NCBI RefSeq assembly: GCF_900456975.1
Contig: NZ_UGYM01000002.1
Location: forward strand, 434,001-498,000
Origin: Shewanella baltica
Lineage (GTDB): Bacteria > Pseudomonadota > Gammaproteobacteria > Enterobacterales > Shewanellaceae
Length of the DNA: 64,000 nucleotides
Reading direction: 5' to 3'
The notes below the pieces were generated by a model. That model did no database searches and had not been told where the DNA came from. It saw only the letters and a program-made list of their open reading frames with translations. Below are positions 18,140-28,273 of the stretch, one piece after another. Positions within the stretch are counted from its first letter, which is position 1, and each line of letters starts with the position of its first letter. Made by a program: the position numbers and the translations under genes.

Positions 18140-18678
18140 TACAGCATCTCCTGTAGTAGTTGCTTAGCTCTATGGTATTGGGTCTTGCTAGTGCCGACCG
18201 CAATGCCAAGTAAGTCAGCGATTTCATCGTGTTGATAACCTTCGATGGCGCAGAGTACGAACACTATGCGAGCCCGCTGCGGCAGTTTGAAAATCAACTT
18301 ATCTAATCCGCTATAACTTTCATCTGAACTCATAGGTTCAGTCTCATTTTCCAGTGGGATAAATCGTGCCCAAAATGATTGTTGTTTACGAATACTGCTC
18401 AAGGCTTGATTGACACAAATGCTGTGTAACCAAGTCGAAAACTGACTCTCACCTCGAAATTGTGGCAACTTCTGCCACACTAAAATAAAACACTCTTGGG
18501 TAATGTCTTCCGCCATAGTTTTATGACCACAAAGGCGCAGTGATAAGGCATAAATACGTTGGTGATGGCTCTGATACAGCAGTTTAAAGGCGGCTCTGTT
18601 GCCTTGGCTGGCTAAGGTAACCAGTTCAAAGTCAGACATTGCGCTATTGAGTGGGAGTATCCCTGCCGTCACTGTCAT
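18139..18678 (-). CDS. ECF-type RNA polymerase sigma-70 factor
   Basis: 179 residues with sigma region 2 (about 27-95: RAAFKLLYQSHHQRIYALSL, then AEDITQECFILVWQKLPQF and FSTWLHSICVNQAL). Region 4 (about 125-175) has LPQRARIVFVLCAIEGYQHDEIADLLGI and the HTH VGTSKTQYHRAKQLL. There are no regions 1 or 3, so it is ECF. It directs a small regulon and is held by the adjacent membrane protein. The start is uncertain: ATG at 18678 has AGGGA too close, while a GTG at 18672 has AGGGA at a better distance. Both give nearly the same protein. The promoter lies in the 430-base gap upstream. Confidence 0.92.
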   Translation of the reverse strand: MTVTAGILPLNSAMSDFELVTLASQGNRAAFKLLYQSHHQRIYALSLRLCGHKTMAEDITQECFILVWQKLPQFRGESQFSTWLHSICVNQALSSIRKQQSFWARFIPLENETEPMSSDESYSGLDKLIFKLPQRARIVFVLCAIEGYQHDEIADLLGIAVGTSKTQYHRAKQLLQEML

Positions 18679-19110
18679 TCCCTGCCATAATTATTAAGTG
18701 TTGTAGTTTTGACGCTCTGAATGCTGCAAAAGGTTTGGAACTGTAAAAAATATATTTTATTAAGATTCATTATCCAGCGTAACATTTTTGTAATCTGTAG
18801 TAGAATCCGCCCGAAAATATATAGTTAAGCTAATGAAGTTATTCATTTTATACCAATTGGTATGGTGATGTTTATATCGGCGTTGAGACGGTATATTTAA
18901 CAAAATTAACACGCATTACTTTGAAAAATATGTCGGCATCATCTTGATGAACTAAGCTAAAAATAATGAGGTGCTTTCGATATGTGAGCTTTAATTCACA
19001 AGCTACTTAGGTATTGGATATGAACTTTTCATGTATTGCTACACTTGCGCTGTTAAAGGCCTAATTTACAGCTATCTTTTTAAGATAGATTATTTATTCG
19101 GGGACTTTCT
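18679..19110. other. AT-rich divergent intergenic region with a 14-bp palindrome
   Basis: A 432-base gap between the ECF operon and the chemoreceptor gene. It holds a perfect palindrome, ATACCAATTGGTAT, at 18850-18863. A short hairpin (CTATCTT / AAGATAG) lies at about 19072-19088 just before the chemoreceptor start. No ORF of note, no recognised sigma28 promoter and no RNA gene were seen. Confidence 0.6.
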
Positions 19111-20973
19111 ATGTTTATCCGCTCAAAGTTGTTACTCAGTGCAGCTGTGTCTATTTCGGCATTAGTTGCCATGTTTGGATTACAACTCCATTCAAATTCG
19201 GTTAAGTCTGAGCTCTCCCATGCCGCTCAAAGTGTGCTTGAGTTAGAGCGTGACGTCTTAATTCTGCGTAAAAACGAAAAGGATTTCTTCGCTCGCAAGG
19301 ATTTAAAATATGCAGAGCTACATAAGAAAAGCCACATGGCAATCGACGGCATTGTCCCCGAGTTAGAGAAAGTCTTTAAAGAATATGGCGTGTCCAAGGC
19401 ATCGCTTGAAAGTTTCGACAGTAATTTAAATCAGTATCAAGTTGCTTTCTCTGAAGTGGTGCAGCTACAGCAGGAGATTGGCTTAACACCCAAAACGGGG
19501 TTGTACGGCACATTGCGTTCGGCGGTGCACAATGTTGAAACGCTGCTTAAGCAATATAATCAGCTCGAACTCGAAGTGGCTATGCTGCAACTGAGACGTA
19601 ATGAAAAAGATTTTATGCTGCGCCGTGAGCTAAGTTATGTTGAAACCTTCGATGCCAATATTGGCAAGTTCAATGACAAGCTGCGTTCTTCGAGCTTAGA
19701 TGCTGATACTCAAAATAAAATTGCAGAGCTTATTACTCAGTATCAGAAAGATTTTAAAAGCTTAACCAATAAAGAGCAGCAACTCGGTTTGACCGAGAAA
19801 GATGGCACTATGGCGCGTCTTGTTGCGGCCAACCTACAAATTGAAAGCAGCGCGAATGACTTACATAACCTAGCGCTTAAGGCGATTGATGATGCTGAGA
19901 GCAGCAGCGTTAATGTAGGTATTGCTGTGTTTATCTTTATCACGTTGCTGCTATCTTTCATCACCTATCTGATTATCCGCAGTATTATCGCTCCAGTTGA
20001 GCGCATCACGCAGATCATTGCTCGCATCGAAGTAAGTAAAGATCTGACCTTGAGATGCGATGCGTCAACGCAAGATGAACTTGGCGAAATTGCACAGCAT
20101 TTCAATAGTATGGTGAGTAGCTTCCAGCAACTGATTGAACAAGTGATTGAGTCGGTCGCGACAATTAACACCTCCTGTAAGCGCGTATCCGAAAATGCCA
20201 TGCTTGCCTCTGAAGGCGTAGGTCAACAGCTCAATGAGACTGACATGGTTGCAACGGCGATCACTGAAATGGGCGCAACCATTGACGAAATTGCTAAAAC
20301 AACTGAGTTAGCGGCATCAAAAGCGGGTCAGACCCACGATAATGCGCAAAGTGGCCAATTAGAAGTTGAGCAAACGATTCATAAAATCCAGTCACTTGCT
20401 GAGCAGCTCAATAGCTCGGCAGCGGTCGTTAATGAGCTGGAACGTGACAGCGAGACAATCGGTAGCGTGTTAGATGTGATCCGCGGTATTGCCGAGCAGA
20501 CCAACCTCTTGGCCTTGAATGCGGCGATTGAAGCGGCGCGTGCGGGTGAGCAGGGCCGTGGTTTTGCCGTGGTTGCCGATGAGGTGCGTAACTTAGCGAT
20601 GCGGACTCAATCGTCAACCCAAGAGATTGCGAACATTATTCAGACCTTACAGACGCGTACTCGCTCGATTGTGCAATTGATGGAATCGAGTCAAAAACAA
20701 GGCGTTGAGAGTGCGGAGCAGGCTGCTAGTGCTGGTGCGTTACTCAAGCTTATTAATACCGATGTGCGTAACATCATGGACATGAGTACTCAAATTGCCG
20801 CGGCGATTGAAGAGCAAAGCATGGTGGCGGCCGAAGTGAACAAGAACGTGGTGGTGATCCGCGATATCGCCGAAGAATCCTCCCATGCGGCAGATGCCAA
20901 TGCGTCGGCATCGGATGAGCTGAAAGCGCAGGCTGAATTCTTATTCCGTGCGGTCAGTAATTTTAAAATCTAA
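19111..20973 (+). CDS. methyl-accepting chemotaxis protein with HBM sensor domain
   Basis: 620 residues. TM1 is about 7-27, then a long helical periplasmic domain, TM2 about 268-290, HAMP about 290-345, and the cytoplasmic signalling domain to the end. Its hairpin tip reads [20 protein letters not shown] with [15 protein letters not shown] after it. The periplasmic part contains two copies of the RxNEKDF motif (53-59 and 162-168). This is the mark of the helical bimodular (HBM) domain found in McpS, which binds organic acids, and TorS. It therefore probably senses a small organic ligand and signals to CheA. There is no CheR pentapeptide at the C-terminus. GGGAC precedes the ATG. Confidence 0.93.
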   Translation: MFIRSKLLLSAAVSISALVAMFGLQLHSNSVKSELSHAAQSVLELERDVLILRKNEKDFFARKDLKYAELHKKSHMAIDGIVPELEKVFKEYGVSKASLESFDSNLNQYQVAFSEVVQLQQEIGLTPKTGLYGTLRSAVHNVETLLKQYNQLELEVAMLQLRRNEKDFMLRRELSYVETFDANIGKFNDKLRSSSLDADTQNKIAELITQYQKDFKSLTNKEQQLGLTEKDGTMARLVAANLQIESSANDLHNLALKAIDDAESSSVNVGIAVFIFITLLLSFITYLIIRSIIAPVERITQIIARIEVSKDLTLRCDASTQDELGEIAQHFNSMVSSFQQLIEQVIESVATINTSCKRVSENAMLASEGVGQQLNETDMVATAITEMGATIDEIAKTTELAASKAGQTHDNAQSGQLEVEQTIHKIQSLAEQLNSSAAVVNELERDSETIGSVLDVIRGIAEQTNLLALNAAIEAARAGEQGRGFAVVADEVRNLAMRTQSSTQEIANIIQTLQTRTRSIVQLMESSQKQGVESAEQAASAGALLKLINTDVRNIMDMSTQIAAAIEEQSMVAAEVNKNVVVIRDIAEESSHAADANASASDELKAQAEFLFRAVSNFKI

Positions 20974-21030
20974 TATTTAAAAGCCAACTCTAATCTAATG
21001 AGCAGAAGCTAGCTTAGAAAATACACTAAC

Positions 21031-21059
21031 AAAAACGCACTCCGAGGAGTGCGTTTTTA
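21031..21059 (+). terminator. rho-independent terminator after the chemoreceptor gene
   Basis: Stem AAAAACGCACTC / GAGTGCGTTTTT with a short CGAG loop and a T-run. Confidence 0.92.
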
Positions 21060-21141
21060 TGTCTGAGTGATTAGCTCTGCAAGCTTAGTGATTCGTTAAA
21101 ACAGCACACTGTGCATCGGAACCACTCAGATTAGTCAGAAC

Positions 21142-21201
21142 GTTCAGTAACGGAACTGTTAGTGACTGAACTATTAGCGACGTAACTATTAGTGACGGAA
21201 C
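21142..21201. repeat. four imperfect 15-bp tandem repeats at the 3' end of prs
   Basis: Four consecutive 15-base units (21142, 21157, 21172, 21187) fit the consensus TATTAGTGACGGAAC, with 3-5 changes in the outer ones. The last unit contains the prs stop and its final codons (FRH), so the array looks like a slippage duplication of the gene's 3' end into the non-coding tail. Confidence 0.85.
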
Positions 21202-22136
21202 ATGGCAGAAATAGACTCTTCGTTGCTTACGCGACGAATTGCCTCAGCCAGTACCGCAGACATAGTTAACTGAGTCACTTTAGCCACTTTTAACATTTCT
21301 GGGCTTAAAGGAACAGTGTCAGTCACAATAACTTCATCAATCACTGAGTTAGCGATATTTTCAGCCGCTTTGCCAGAGAACACTGGGTGAGTTGCGTAAG
21401 CAAATACGCGGTTTGCACCATGTTCTTTTAAGGCTTCAGCCGCTTTACACAGAGTGCCGCCTGTGTCGATCATATCGTCAACGATAATGCAGTCACGACC
21501 TTGAACATCACCAATGATGTGCATAACTTGAGCAACGTTTGCTTGTGGGCGACGTTTATCAATGATCGCTAAATCAGAATCATCCAACAGTTTTGCTACT
21601 GCGCGAGCGCGAACAACACCACCGATGTCTGGAGAAACAACGACTGGATTATCTAAGTTCTTCGCTAACATATCTTCTAGCAGCACTGGGCTACCGAATA
21701 CGTTATCAACGGGAACGTCGAAGAAACCTTGGATTTGCTCAGCGTGCAGGTCACAGGTCAGAACGCGGTCAACACCCACGCTAGACAGGAAATCGGCAAC
21801 GACTTTTGCAGTAATAGGTACACGGGCGCTACGAACGCGACGGTCTTGACGAGCATAACCAAAGTAAGGAATAACGGCTGTGATACGGCCAGCAGATGCA
21901 CGGCGCAGCGCGTCAACCATCACGATGAGTTCCATCAGGTTGTCGTTTGTCGGCGCGCAAGTGGATTGGATGATGAACACATCGGCACCACGTACATTTT
22001 CGTTAATTTGGACACTGATTTCACCATCGCTGAAACGACCAACCACTGCGTCTCCGAGTTTGCAAAATAGACGATCGGCTATCTTTTTAGCGAGACTGGG
22101 GGTGGCGTTCCCAGCAAAGAGCTTGATGTCGGGCAC
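21189..22136 (-). CDS. prs: ribose-phosphate pyrophosphokinase
   Basis: 315 residues, full length. It makes PRPP from ribose 5-phosphate and ATP, the precursor for purine, pyrimidine, His, Trp and NAD synthesis. Motifs: [17 protein letters not shown]-terminus, the GRFSDGE loop, the flexible YARQDRR segment, and the PRPP-binding site [13 protein letters not shown] (about 216-228). It is the last gene of the lolB-ispE-prs series, with 112 bases of structured spacer after ispE. That spacer may carry its own promoter or a leader RNA. Confidence 0.98.
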   Translation of the reverse strand: MPDIKLFAGNATPSLAKKIADRLFCKLGDAVVGRFSDGEISVQINENVRGADVFIIQSTCAPTNDNLMELIVMVDALRRASAGRITAVIPYFGYARQDRRVRSARVPITAKVVADFLSSVGVDRVLTCDLHAEQIQGFFDVPVDNVFGSPVLLEDMLAKNLDNPVVVSPDIGGVVRARAVAKLLDDSDLAIIDKRRPQANVAQVMHIIGDVQGRDCIIVDDMIDTGGTLCKAAEALKEHGANRVFAYATHPVFSGKAAENIANSVIDEVIVTDTVPLSPEMLKVAKVTQLTMSAVLAEAIRRVSNEESISAMFRH

Positions 22137-22173
22137 TGTATGAACCTCAGGCGTTTGCTTTATATTTTAGTGG

Positions 22174-22237
22174 CTAGAGTAACGACGATATAGGGACGGG
22201 AGGAACCCGAGGCGTTATCGTTAAGTGGTTACTCTAG
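22174..22237 (-). promoter_or_regulatory. extended hairpin in the ispE-prs spacer
   Basis: Nested inverted repeats: outer CTAGAGTAAC (22174-22183) with GTTACTCTAG (22228-22237), inner ACGATA (22185-22190) with TATCGT (22216-22221), and an apical CGGG/CCCG around AGGAA. No T-tract follows, so it is not an ordinary terminator. It could be a leader structure or processing site for prs mRNA. Role is inference only. Confidence 0.55.
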
Positions 22238-22248
22238 AAGAAAGTAGT

Positions 22249-23103
22249 TTAAGGGTGACTGAGTCGCGTGATGAGCGGCGAAAGATTCATCCCTTGTGCA
22301 ACAAATCCTTGCATTTCAGACGGTAATTTCGCCAAGGCTGCGAGAGCTTGTTGCTGTTGTGTGAATTTCCCGAACACGCATGCGCCTGTTCCTGTCATTC
22401 TCGACGGCGCATATTCTAGCAGCCAGCCTAATGCCTTGGCAACTTGAGGGTATTTAGAAACGACTAGTTTTTGACAATCATTTGCCCAAGGTTGGTTCAT
22501 TAAGGTATCTATGGCTAGTTTCGGGGTATCACGCGGTAAAAGTGGATCTTGGAATACGTCGGCGGTGGAAACATGGGCATCGGGGGCTATGACTAAGTAC
22601 CAAGGCTCACTCGGATTTACTGCTTGTAAGCGTTCCCCCACACCTTCGGCAAAAGCGGCGAAACCATGAATAAAAACAGGAATATCGGCACCCAATTTAA
22701 GGCCGATTTTAGCCAATTCTTCGGTCGATAATTGGGTATGCCATAACTTGTTCAATGCCACTAATGTGGTCGCTGCATCGGACGAGCCGCCGCCTAAACC
22801 GCCGCCCATGGGCAGACGTTTATCCAGCCAGATCTCAGCGCCACCGTTAAAGCCCGTGGTTTGCTGTAATGATTTTGCGGCTCGCAGAATTAAGTTATCG
22901 CTGTCAGCGACAACGCCCGACATATTGGAGTGCAAAATCAGTTCAGGGGTTTCAGTGACCTTAAAATCGAGCATGTCGCAGCAATCGATAAACTGAAACA
23001 AGGTTTGCAGTTCGTGGTAACCGTCGGCGCGGCGGCCATTAATGTGTAAAAACAAGTTGAGCTTGGCTGGCGCAGGCCAATTGCGGGAAATTGCAGCGGG
23101 CAT
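22249..23103 (-). CDS. ispE: 4-diphosphocytidyl-2-C-methyl-D-erythritol kinase
   Basis: 284 residues, GHMP kinase family. It phosphorylates the 2-hydroxyl of CDP-methylerythritol in the MEP isoprenoid pathway. Visible: the N-terminal [13 protein letters not shown] (substrate-binding Lys of the PAKLNL motif), the ATP-binding loop [17 protein letters not shown] (about 95-111), and the C-terminal [11 protein letters not shown] glycine motif. It starts 1 base after the lolB stop, so translation is likely coupled. The lolB-ispE-prs order is classic for gammaproteobacteria. Confidence 0.97.
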   Translation of the reverse strand: MPAAISRNWPAPAKLNLFLHINGRRADGYHELQTLFQFIDCCDMLDFKVTETPELILHSNMSGVVADSDNLILRAAKSLQQTTGFNGGAEIWLDKRLPMGGGLGGGSSDAATTLVALNKLWHTQLSTEELAKIGLKLGADIPVFIHGFAAFAEGVGERLQAVNPSEPWYLVIAPDAHVSTADVFQDPLLPRDTPKLAIDTLMNQPWANDCQKLVVSKYPQVAKALGWLLEYAPSRMTGTGACVFGKFTQQQQALAALAKLPSEMQGFVAQGMNLSPLITRLSHP

Positions 23104-23104
23104 G

Positions 23105-23749
23105 TTAAGGTTGTTCTCCGACTAAGATCGCGGGCTTGCCAAGAGCTTGCCATTGATTCAGTTGTAGTTTGAGTTGTAAATCACCACGTTCAAGCTTTAA
23201 TTGATGGGGCACACTGGCGCCGCTCTGGGATTGCCAACTTAAAAATGCGACCTGCCAAGGTGGCGGGGTTTGAGTATTGGTTAGCTGTTTAGGTTTGCCT
23301 TGGCTATCGCGTACGATGACCTGATCATTGGGGCCAACTTGGCCAGTGATCCACAAAGGTAAATCGGCCAAGGGGATGGACCAACCGCTGACACGCTCGA
23401 GTAAACGTTGGGCATTATCGTCGCGAAAGTCTTTGCCATCGATATGCAAATGGGCCGAGTTCGGGGTTGAGTTAAGCGTCAACACAGTCGTACCTAGCAT
23501 AGTGGTGAGTGTCAGTTCGTCGCGATCTTCACTGTGGCGCCAGTAGATATTAGCGCTGAGCTTATCGTCAGGAGTTTTTATCGCCAGTTTACCCTGTAAT
23601 TCCCAAGCGGTTGCTTGGCGCGCATCCGTGACTGTGATTGGGCTTAGGTCAGTCATTGGCGGCAAGGTTTCACACCCCGCCAGCAAGAGTAGGGCGCTTA
23701 AGGTAAAACAAGAGAAAATGGTTTTTGTGAGGCGCTTCAAATTATTCAT
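23105..23749 (-). CDS. lolB: outer-membrane lipoprotein LolB
   Basis: 214 residues. Lipoprotein signal with lipobox LLAGC (Cys about residue 26), then the LolB beta-barrel-like fold: [22 protein letters not shown] (split over residues 49-70) and a late [13 protein letters not shown] region. It takes lipoproteins from the periplasmic carrier LolA and inserts them in the outer membrane. It is the first gene of the lolB-ispE-prs run and divergent from hemA. Confidence 0.95.
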   Translation of the reverse strand: MNNLKRLTKTIFSCFTLSALLLLAGCETLPPMTDLSPITVTDARQATAWELQGKLAIKTPDDKLSANIYWRHSEDRDELTLTTMLGTTVLTLNSTPNSAHLHIDGKDFRDDNAQRLLERVSGWSIPLADLPLWITGQVGPNDQVIVRDSQGKPKQLTNTQTPPPWQVAFLSWQSQSGASVPHQLKLERGDLQLKLQLNQWQALGKPAILVGEQP

Positions 23750-24002
23750 CTATGACTGATATACCAAAGTCCTTATGATACGAGGGCTTGGAAAGAATAC
23801 CAATGCCAAACGTAAAATTTCCATCGGCGGTCACTTAGATTTGTTCCTTCGGGGCAAATCCTGCCTTACCTATCATTGATAGAAAATTTAGGTAAGAAGT
23901 TAGACCTTTATTCGGTTTTGTTAAGCGTATTCTGTTTTTAGTTGGGCCGATTCAGTAGAATGCCCTTATTAAGAGAGTCGCCAAGAATCTAGAAAGAGTC
24001 AG

Positions 24003-25253
24003 ATGAGCCTTGTAGCAATCGGTATTAACCATAAAACAGCCACGGTAGACCTGCGCGAGAAAGTTGCCTTCTCTCCGGACAAAATTCATGACGCTATGAA
24101 GAGTCTGGCCAGTCGTACACGCTCGGGTGAAGCCGTTATTGTCTCGACCTGTAATCGCACTGAGTTGTATTGCAACAACGGCGATGAGGCCGACATTATT
24201 GCGTGGCTTGAAGAATATCACGGCCTTGATCATAAGGACGTCGCGCCTTGTCTCTATAATTATCACGGTCAGGATGCCGTCAGGCATTTGATGCGTGTGG
24301 CCTCTGGGCTCGATTCGTTGATCTTGGGTGAGCCGCAAATTCTCGGCCAAGTAAAACAAGCATTCGTTAAGGCCAAAGAGGCTGGTACGGTTGCCTTAAC
24401 CATAGATAGACTCTTTCAAAATACCTTTTCGGTCGCTAAGAAAGTCCGTACCGATACTGAAATCGGCGCCGCCGCAGTGTCAGTGGCATTTGCCGCGGTT
24501 AGCATGGCGAAACATATTTTCTCATCCATATCGACCACAAAAGTGCTATTGATTGGCGCGGGTGAAACCATAGAGCTGGTTGCGAAGCATCTTAAAGACA
24601 ACGGCGTGGCTTCAATGGTGGTGGCAAACCGGACGTTAGAACGTGCTCAAGGCATGTGCGAGGAGTTTGGTGCAACAGCTATTACACTGGCACAGATACC
24701 AGATTATCTCCCAAAAGCCGATATCGTGATATCCTCTACCGCCAGCCCTCTGCCTATCTTAGGTAAAGGCATGGTCGAAAAAGCGCTAAAGCAGCGTCGC
24801 CATCAACCTATGTTATTGGTTGATATAGCAGTTCCCCGGGATATTGAGCCGGAAGTCGCCGATTTGGATGACGCGTTTCTGTATACAGTGGACGACCTGC
24901 ATAGCATTATTGAACAGAATATGGCTTCTCGAAAAGAAGCCGCCGAGCAAGCTGAAGTAATTACTGAAGAACAATCTTTCTTATTTATGGATTGGATCCG
25001 TTCTTTAGAGTCGGTCGACAGTATTCGCGAGTATCGCAGCCAGAGCATGGCGGTAAAAGATGAGTTAGTGGAACGCGCCCTGAATAAATTAGCCCAGGGC
25101 TCAGACACTGAGCAGGTATTGATTGAACTAGCCAATCGCCTGACCAATAAACTTATCCACGCACCGACACAGGCCCTCACGGCAGCGAGTCGTCAGGGCG
25201 ATTTGAATACTCTCGGTCAGTTAAGATCAGCGCTTGGATTAGATAAAAACTAA
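24003..25253 (+). CDS. hemA: glutamyl-tRNA reductase
   Basis: 416 residues. It reduces Glu-tRNA(Glu) to glutamate-1-semialdehyde, the first step of C5 tetrapyrrole synthesis. Motifs: [15 protein letters not shown] (6-20), the catalytic Cys in STCNRTELY (about 48-56), [16 protein letters not shown] (about 103-118), the NADPH-binding VLLIGAGE (about 182-189), and the C-terminal dimerisation helices. It is the first gene of hemA-prfA-prmC; GAAAGAG precedes the ATG. The 254-base gap upstream also carries the lolB promoter region. Confidence 0.98.
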   Translation: MSLVAIGINHKTATVDLREKVAFSPDKIHDAMKSLASRTRSGEAVIVSTCNRTELYCNNGDEADIIAWLEEYHGLDHKDVAPCLYNYHGQDAVRHLMRVASGLDSLILGEPQILGQVKQAFVKAKEAGTVALTIDRLFQNTFSVAKKVRTDTEIGAAAVSVAFAAVSMAKHIFSSISTTKVLLIGAGETIELVAKHLKDNGVASMVVANRTLERAQGMCEEFGATAITLAQIPDYLPKADIVISSTASPLPILGKGMVEKALKQRRHQPMLLVDIAVPRDIEPEVADLDDAFLYTVDDLHSIIEQNMASRKEAAEQAEVITEEQSFLFMDWIRSLESVDSIREYRSQSMAVKDELVERALNKLAQGSDTEQVLIELANRLTNKLIHAPTQALTAASRQGDLNTLGQLRSALGLDKN

Positions 25254-25267
25254 GGTTAGCGAGTTAA

Positions 25268-26359
25268 ATGAAGGAATCCGTTATCCGCAAGCTGGAAGGC
25301 TTGCTCGAGCGCAATGAAGAAGTCATGGCTTTGCTGGGTGATGCTAGCGTCATTTCGGATCAAGACAGGTTTCGCGCGTTATCGAAAGAATATGCCCAGT
25401 TAGAAGACGTTGTTGCTGGCTTTAAAGCCTATCAGCAAGCGCAGGTCGATCTCGATTCTGCCAAAGAAATGCTGGAAGAAGACGATGCTGAAATGCGCGA
25501 AATGGCGCAGGAAGAGATGAAAGCCGCTAAGGCTAAGCTCGAGCATCTTGAAGATGAACTGCAAATTCTATTATTGCCAAAAGATCCTGACGACGATAAA
25601 AACGCCTTCGTTGAGATCCGTGCAGGTGCAGGCGGTGATGAAGCGGCGATTTTTGCCGGTGACTTATTCCGCATGTACAGCCGTTATGCCGAAGCAAATC
25701 GCTGGCAGATCGAAATCATGAGCTGTAACGAAGGCGAACATGGTGGCTTCAAAGAAGTTATCATGAAGGTGAGTGGCGACGGCGTATACGGCAAACTTAA
25801 GTTTGAGTCTGGCGGTCACCGCGTACAACGTGTGCCAGAAACCGAATCTCAAGGCCGTGTGCATACTTCAGCGGTTACTGTGGTTGTATTACATGAAGTG
25901 CCTGAAGCAGAAGCGATTTCAATTAACCCAGCCGATCTGAAAGTAGATACTTTCCGTTCATCGGGCGCGGGTGGTCAGCACGTTAACAAAACCGATTCTG
26001 CCATTCGTATTACCCACATTCCAACGGGGATCGTGGTGGAATGCCAAGATCAACGCTCGCAACATAAGAACCGTGCCCAAGCCATGAGTGTACTGGCCGC
26101 ACGTATACAAGCTCTTGAAGACGAAAAACGCCGTAGCGCCGAAGAAACGACCCGTCGTAGTCTGGTTGCCAGTGGCGATCGCTCCGAACGTGTACGTACT
26201 TACAACTTCCCGCAAGGCCGCGTGAGCGAACACCGCATCAACTTGACCTTATATCGCTTGAACGAAGTGATGGAAGGCGATCTCGATGCTATTTTATTGC
26301 CTCTGATGCAAGAGCATCAAGCCGATCAGTTAGCCGCACTGGCTGACGAGCAGGGGTAG
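25268..26359 (+). CDS. prfA: peptide chain release factor 1
   Basis: 363 residues. It terminates translation at UAA and UAG. The GGQ motif that triggers peptidyl-tRNA hydrolysis is in [15 protein letters not shown]. The codon-recognition tripeptide region reads [18 protein letters not shown] (PxT form, here PET), which marks RF1 rather than RF2 (SPF). Its glutamine is methylated by PrmC, encoded 2 bases downstream. It begins 14 bases after hemA. Confidence 0.98.
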   Translation: MKESVIRKLEGLLERNEEVMALLGDASVISDQDRFRALSKEYAQLEDVVAGFKAYQQAQVDLDSAKEMLEEDDAEMREMAQEEMKAAKAKLEHLEDELQILLLPKDPDDDKNAFVEIRAGAGGDEAAIFAGDLFRMYSRYAEANRWQIEIMSCNEGEHGGFKEVIMKVSGDGVYGKLKFESGGHRVQRVPETESQGRVHTSAVTVVVLHEVPEAEAISINPADLKVDTFRSSGAGGQHVNKTDSAIRITHIPTGIVVECQDQRSQHKNRAQAMSVLAARIQALEDEKRRSAEETTRRSLVASGDRSERVRTYNFPQGRVSEHRINLTLYRLNEVMEGDLDAILLPLMQEHQADQLAALADEQG

Positions 26360-26361
26360 TT

Positions 26362-27210
26362 TTGTCAGATCAATCTAGCATAGCCGAAGCTCTGCAATGG
26401 GCTTATGTGCAGTTAGCATCAACCTCTGAATCCGCTCATCTGGATGCAGAGGTTTTGTTGTTATATTGCCTCAATAAAAGTCGCAGCTATTTATACACTT
26501 GGCCTGAAAAATCCTTGACGGTTGAACAGTGGAAACGCTTCCAGCAAATGGTACAGAAACGTCAAAAGGGCGTGCCTGTGGCACATATTGTTGGTGAGCG
26601 TGAATTTTGGTCGCTGCCTTTTATCGTTAACGACACGACTTTGATCCCGCGTCCTGACACGGAAATTCTGGTCGAAACCGCTTTGAACCTGCCGCTTTCA
26701 ACCTATGCCAAAGTGCTCGACTTAGGTACTGGCACTGGGGCTATTGCGTTGGCGTTAGCGTCTGAGCGTGAGTCATGGCAAATCACCGCGGTCGATAAAG
26801 TCGATGATGCCGTGGCTTTGGCTATCGCGAACCGTGAGAATTTAAAGCTGCCGCAGGTCGACATTCTTCAAAGCGATTGGTTTAGCGCGGTAAAGTCGCG
26901 TGACTTTGACTTAATCGTCTCAAACCCACCTTATATTGATGAAGCAGACGAACATTTGCACCAAGGTGATGTGCGTTTCGAGCCCCAAAGCGCGTTAACC
27001 GCCGCCGAGGAAGGCTTTGCCGATCTTTACTATATTGCCAACACTGCTCGAGATTACTTAAAGCCTAACGGCTATATCCTTCTCGAACATGGTTTTGAAC
27101 AGGCGGTAAGACTCAGAGCTAAGCTTATCGAACTGGGCTATGAAAATGTCGCCACAGTGCGAGACTTTGGCAGTAATGACAGATGTACTATGGGTAAATG
27201 GGCAGAATAA
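26362..27210 (+). CDS. prmC: peptide chain release factor N5-glutamine methyltransferase
   Basis: 282 residues. An N-terminal helical substrate-recognition domain (1-75) is followed by the SAM-dependent Rossmann domain: VLDLGTGTGAIALALA (motif I) and the catalytic NPPYIDE, which binds the target glutamine. It methylates the GGQ glutamine of RF1 and RF2. The start is TTG at 26362, two bases after the prfA stop, with AGGGG inside the prfA stop region as ribosome binding site; this points to translational coupling. Confidence 0.96.
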   Translation: MSDQSSIAEALQWAYVQLASTSESAHLDAEVLLLYCLNKSRSYLYTWPEKSLTVEQWKRFQQMVQKRQKGVPVAHIVGEREFWSLPFIVNDTTLIPRPDTEILVETALNLPLSTYAKVLDLGTGTGAIALALASERESWQITAVDKVDDAVALAIANRENLKLPQVDILQSDWFSAVKSRDFDLIVSNPPYIDEADEHLHQGDVRFEPQSALTAAEEGFADLYYIANTARDYLKPNGYILLEHGFEQAVRLRAKLIELGYENVATVRDFGSNDRCTMGKWAE

Positions 27211-27257
27211 CGCGTTGCTTTAAGTGAAGGTATTTACCCTGTTATACCGATTTATCG

Positions 27258-27289
27258 AACGCCATTGGTTATTGCCAATGGCGTTTTTG
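27258..27289 (+). terminator. rho-independent terminator of hemA-prfA-prmC
   Basis: Stem AACGCCATTGG / CCAATGGCGTT with loop TTATTG and a T-run. It lies between the convergent prmC and GNAT genes. Confidence 0.9.
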
Positions 27290-27344
27290 TTTTCTAAAGA
27301 GTCAGTTTAAGCAGATGTAAGGTTAAAATCGCCAACCTCAAACA

Positions 27345-27758
27345 TCACAACACTTTTACCATAAAGAATTTACTGCCGGTTTCTGGGTAGGCTTGTTGTA
27401 TCCATTGTACGCGATAGCCGTGGCGCTCATAGAAGGGCTTAGCTTGAAAATCTAAGGTATCGAGCAGGGCAAATTGGCAGCCGCGCGCTTTTGCTTGGCT
27501 TTCTGCTTCTAATAGCAAGCGCGTGCCGATTTTTTGGTGTCTTAGGGTGCCATCGACCCACAGATACTCAATTAACAACCAATTGCCGAAGGTTTTGCCG
27601 CTTATTCCCGCTAACAGTTTACCTTCGGTATCTTGTAATTTGAGGCCGAGATTTTTACGGCTAAGCCCTTGCCATTGGGCTTGGTTAAACTCGACAATTT
27701 TTTGTTTTACGGCATCGGCGAACTCGGTTGATTCGTCGTTAATTAAGCTTAAATTCAT
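27345..27758 (-). CDS. GNAT-family N-acetyltransferase
   Basis: 137 residues with the GNAT fold. The acetyl-CoA pyrophosphate loop reads HQKIGTRLLLEAESQAKARGC (residues about 86-106; Q/R-x-x-G-x-G/A form). A beta strand LLIEYLWVDGTLR leads into it, and FALLDTLDFQAKPFYERHGY is the usual C-terminal block with the conserved Tyr near the thiol. It is probably a small-molecule acetyltransferase; the acceptor is unknown. It is inserted on the opposite strand between prmC and sirB2, which are adjacent in enterobacteria. Confidence 0.88.
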   Translation of the reverse strand: MNLSLINDESTEFADAVKQKIVEFNQAQWQGLSRKNLGLKLQDTEGKLLAGISGKTFGNWLLIEYLWVDGTLRHQKIGTRLLLEAESQAKARGCQFALLDTLDFQAKPFYERHGYRVQWIQQAYPETGSKFFMVKVL

Positions 27759-27877
27759 CGTGACTTCTCGTTTGATTTTTTATGATGTTAGCTCTGGCTA
27801 TCTAGGCTGATAGGCATTGGTATGCCGTCACGGATTAGGGTAAACTAGCGCCTTTGTCACTGACCATAAGTATCGTA

Positions 27878-28273
27878 ATGGAAACTTTTTACAGTCTATA
27901 TCCTGCGGTTAAACATCTGCATTTTACCTTTATCGCGTTAAGCGTGTTGCTGCTTACCGTGCGCTTTGTTCTGCATCTGCGCCAATCGGCTTTGATGGAG
28001 AAGAAACTGCTCAAGATAGCGCCCCATGTTATCGACACTTTCTTATTGCTGTCGGGTTTAACCCTGTGTTTTATGATCCAACAATTTCCTTTTGTGGATC
28101 CTTGGATGACCGAAAAAATCGGTGCTGTAGTTGCTTACATTGTCCTAGGTGCGATTGCCATAAAGGCAAACAGAAACAAGTTGTTCAAAGTATTTGCTTA
28201 CTTAGGCGCGATAGGCTGGCTGGTTTATGCTGCTAAATTGGCTCATTTTAAACAAGCGGTATTATTGGGTTAA
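27878..28273 (+). CDS. sirB2: SirB2 family inner-membrane protein
   Basis: 131 residues from the ATG at 27878; a TTG at 27854 would add eight residues not typical of the family. It has four hydrophobic helices and the SirB2 opening ETFYSLYPAVKHLHFTF. The role is not known biochemically. It overlaps sirB1 by one base (TAATG). Its place between prmC and kdsA matches the E. coli ychQ position. Confidence 0.9.
   Translation: METFYSLYPAVKHLHFTFIALSVLLLTVRFVLHLRQSALMEKKLLKIAPHVIDTFLLLSGLTLCFMIQQFPFVDPWMTEKIGAVVAYIVLGAIAIKANRNKLFKVFAYLGAIGWLVYAAKLAHFKQAVLLG

Noticed and set aside
22142..22160. PurR operator before prs
   Set aside because: GCAAACG half-site is present on the minus strand but the other half does not match; position over the ribosome binding site is also unusual.
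24003..24359. minus-strand frame over hemA
   Set aside because: Antisense shadow of a clear housekeeping gene.
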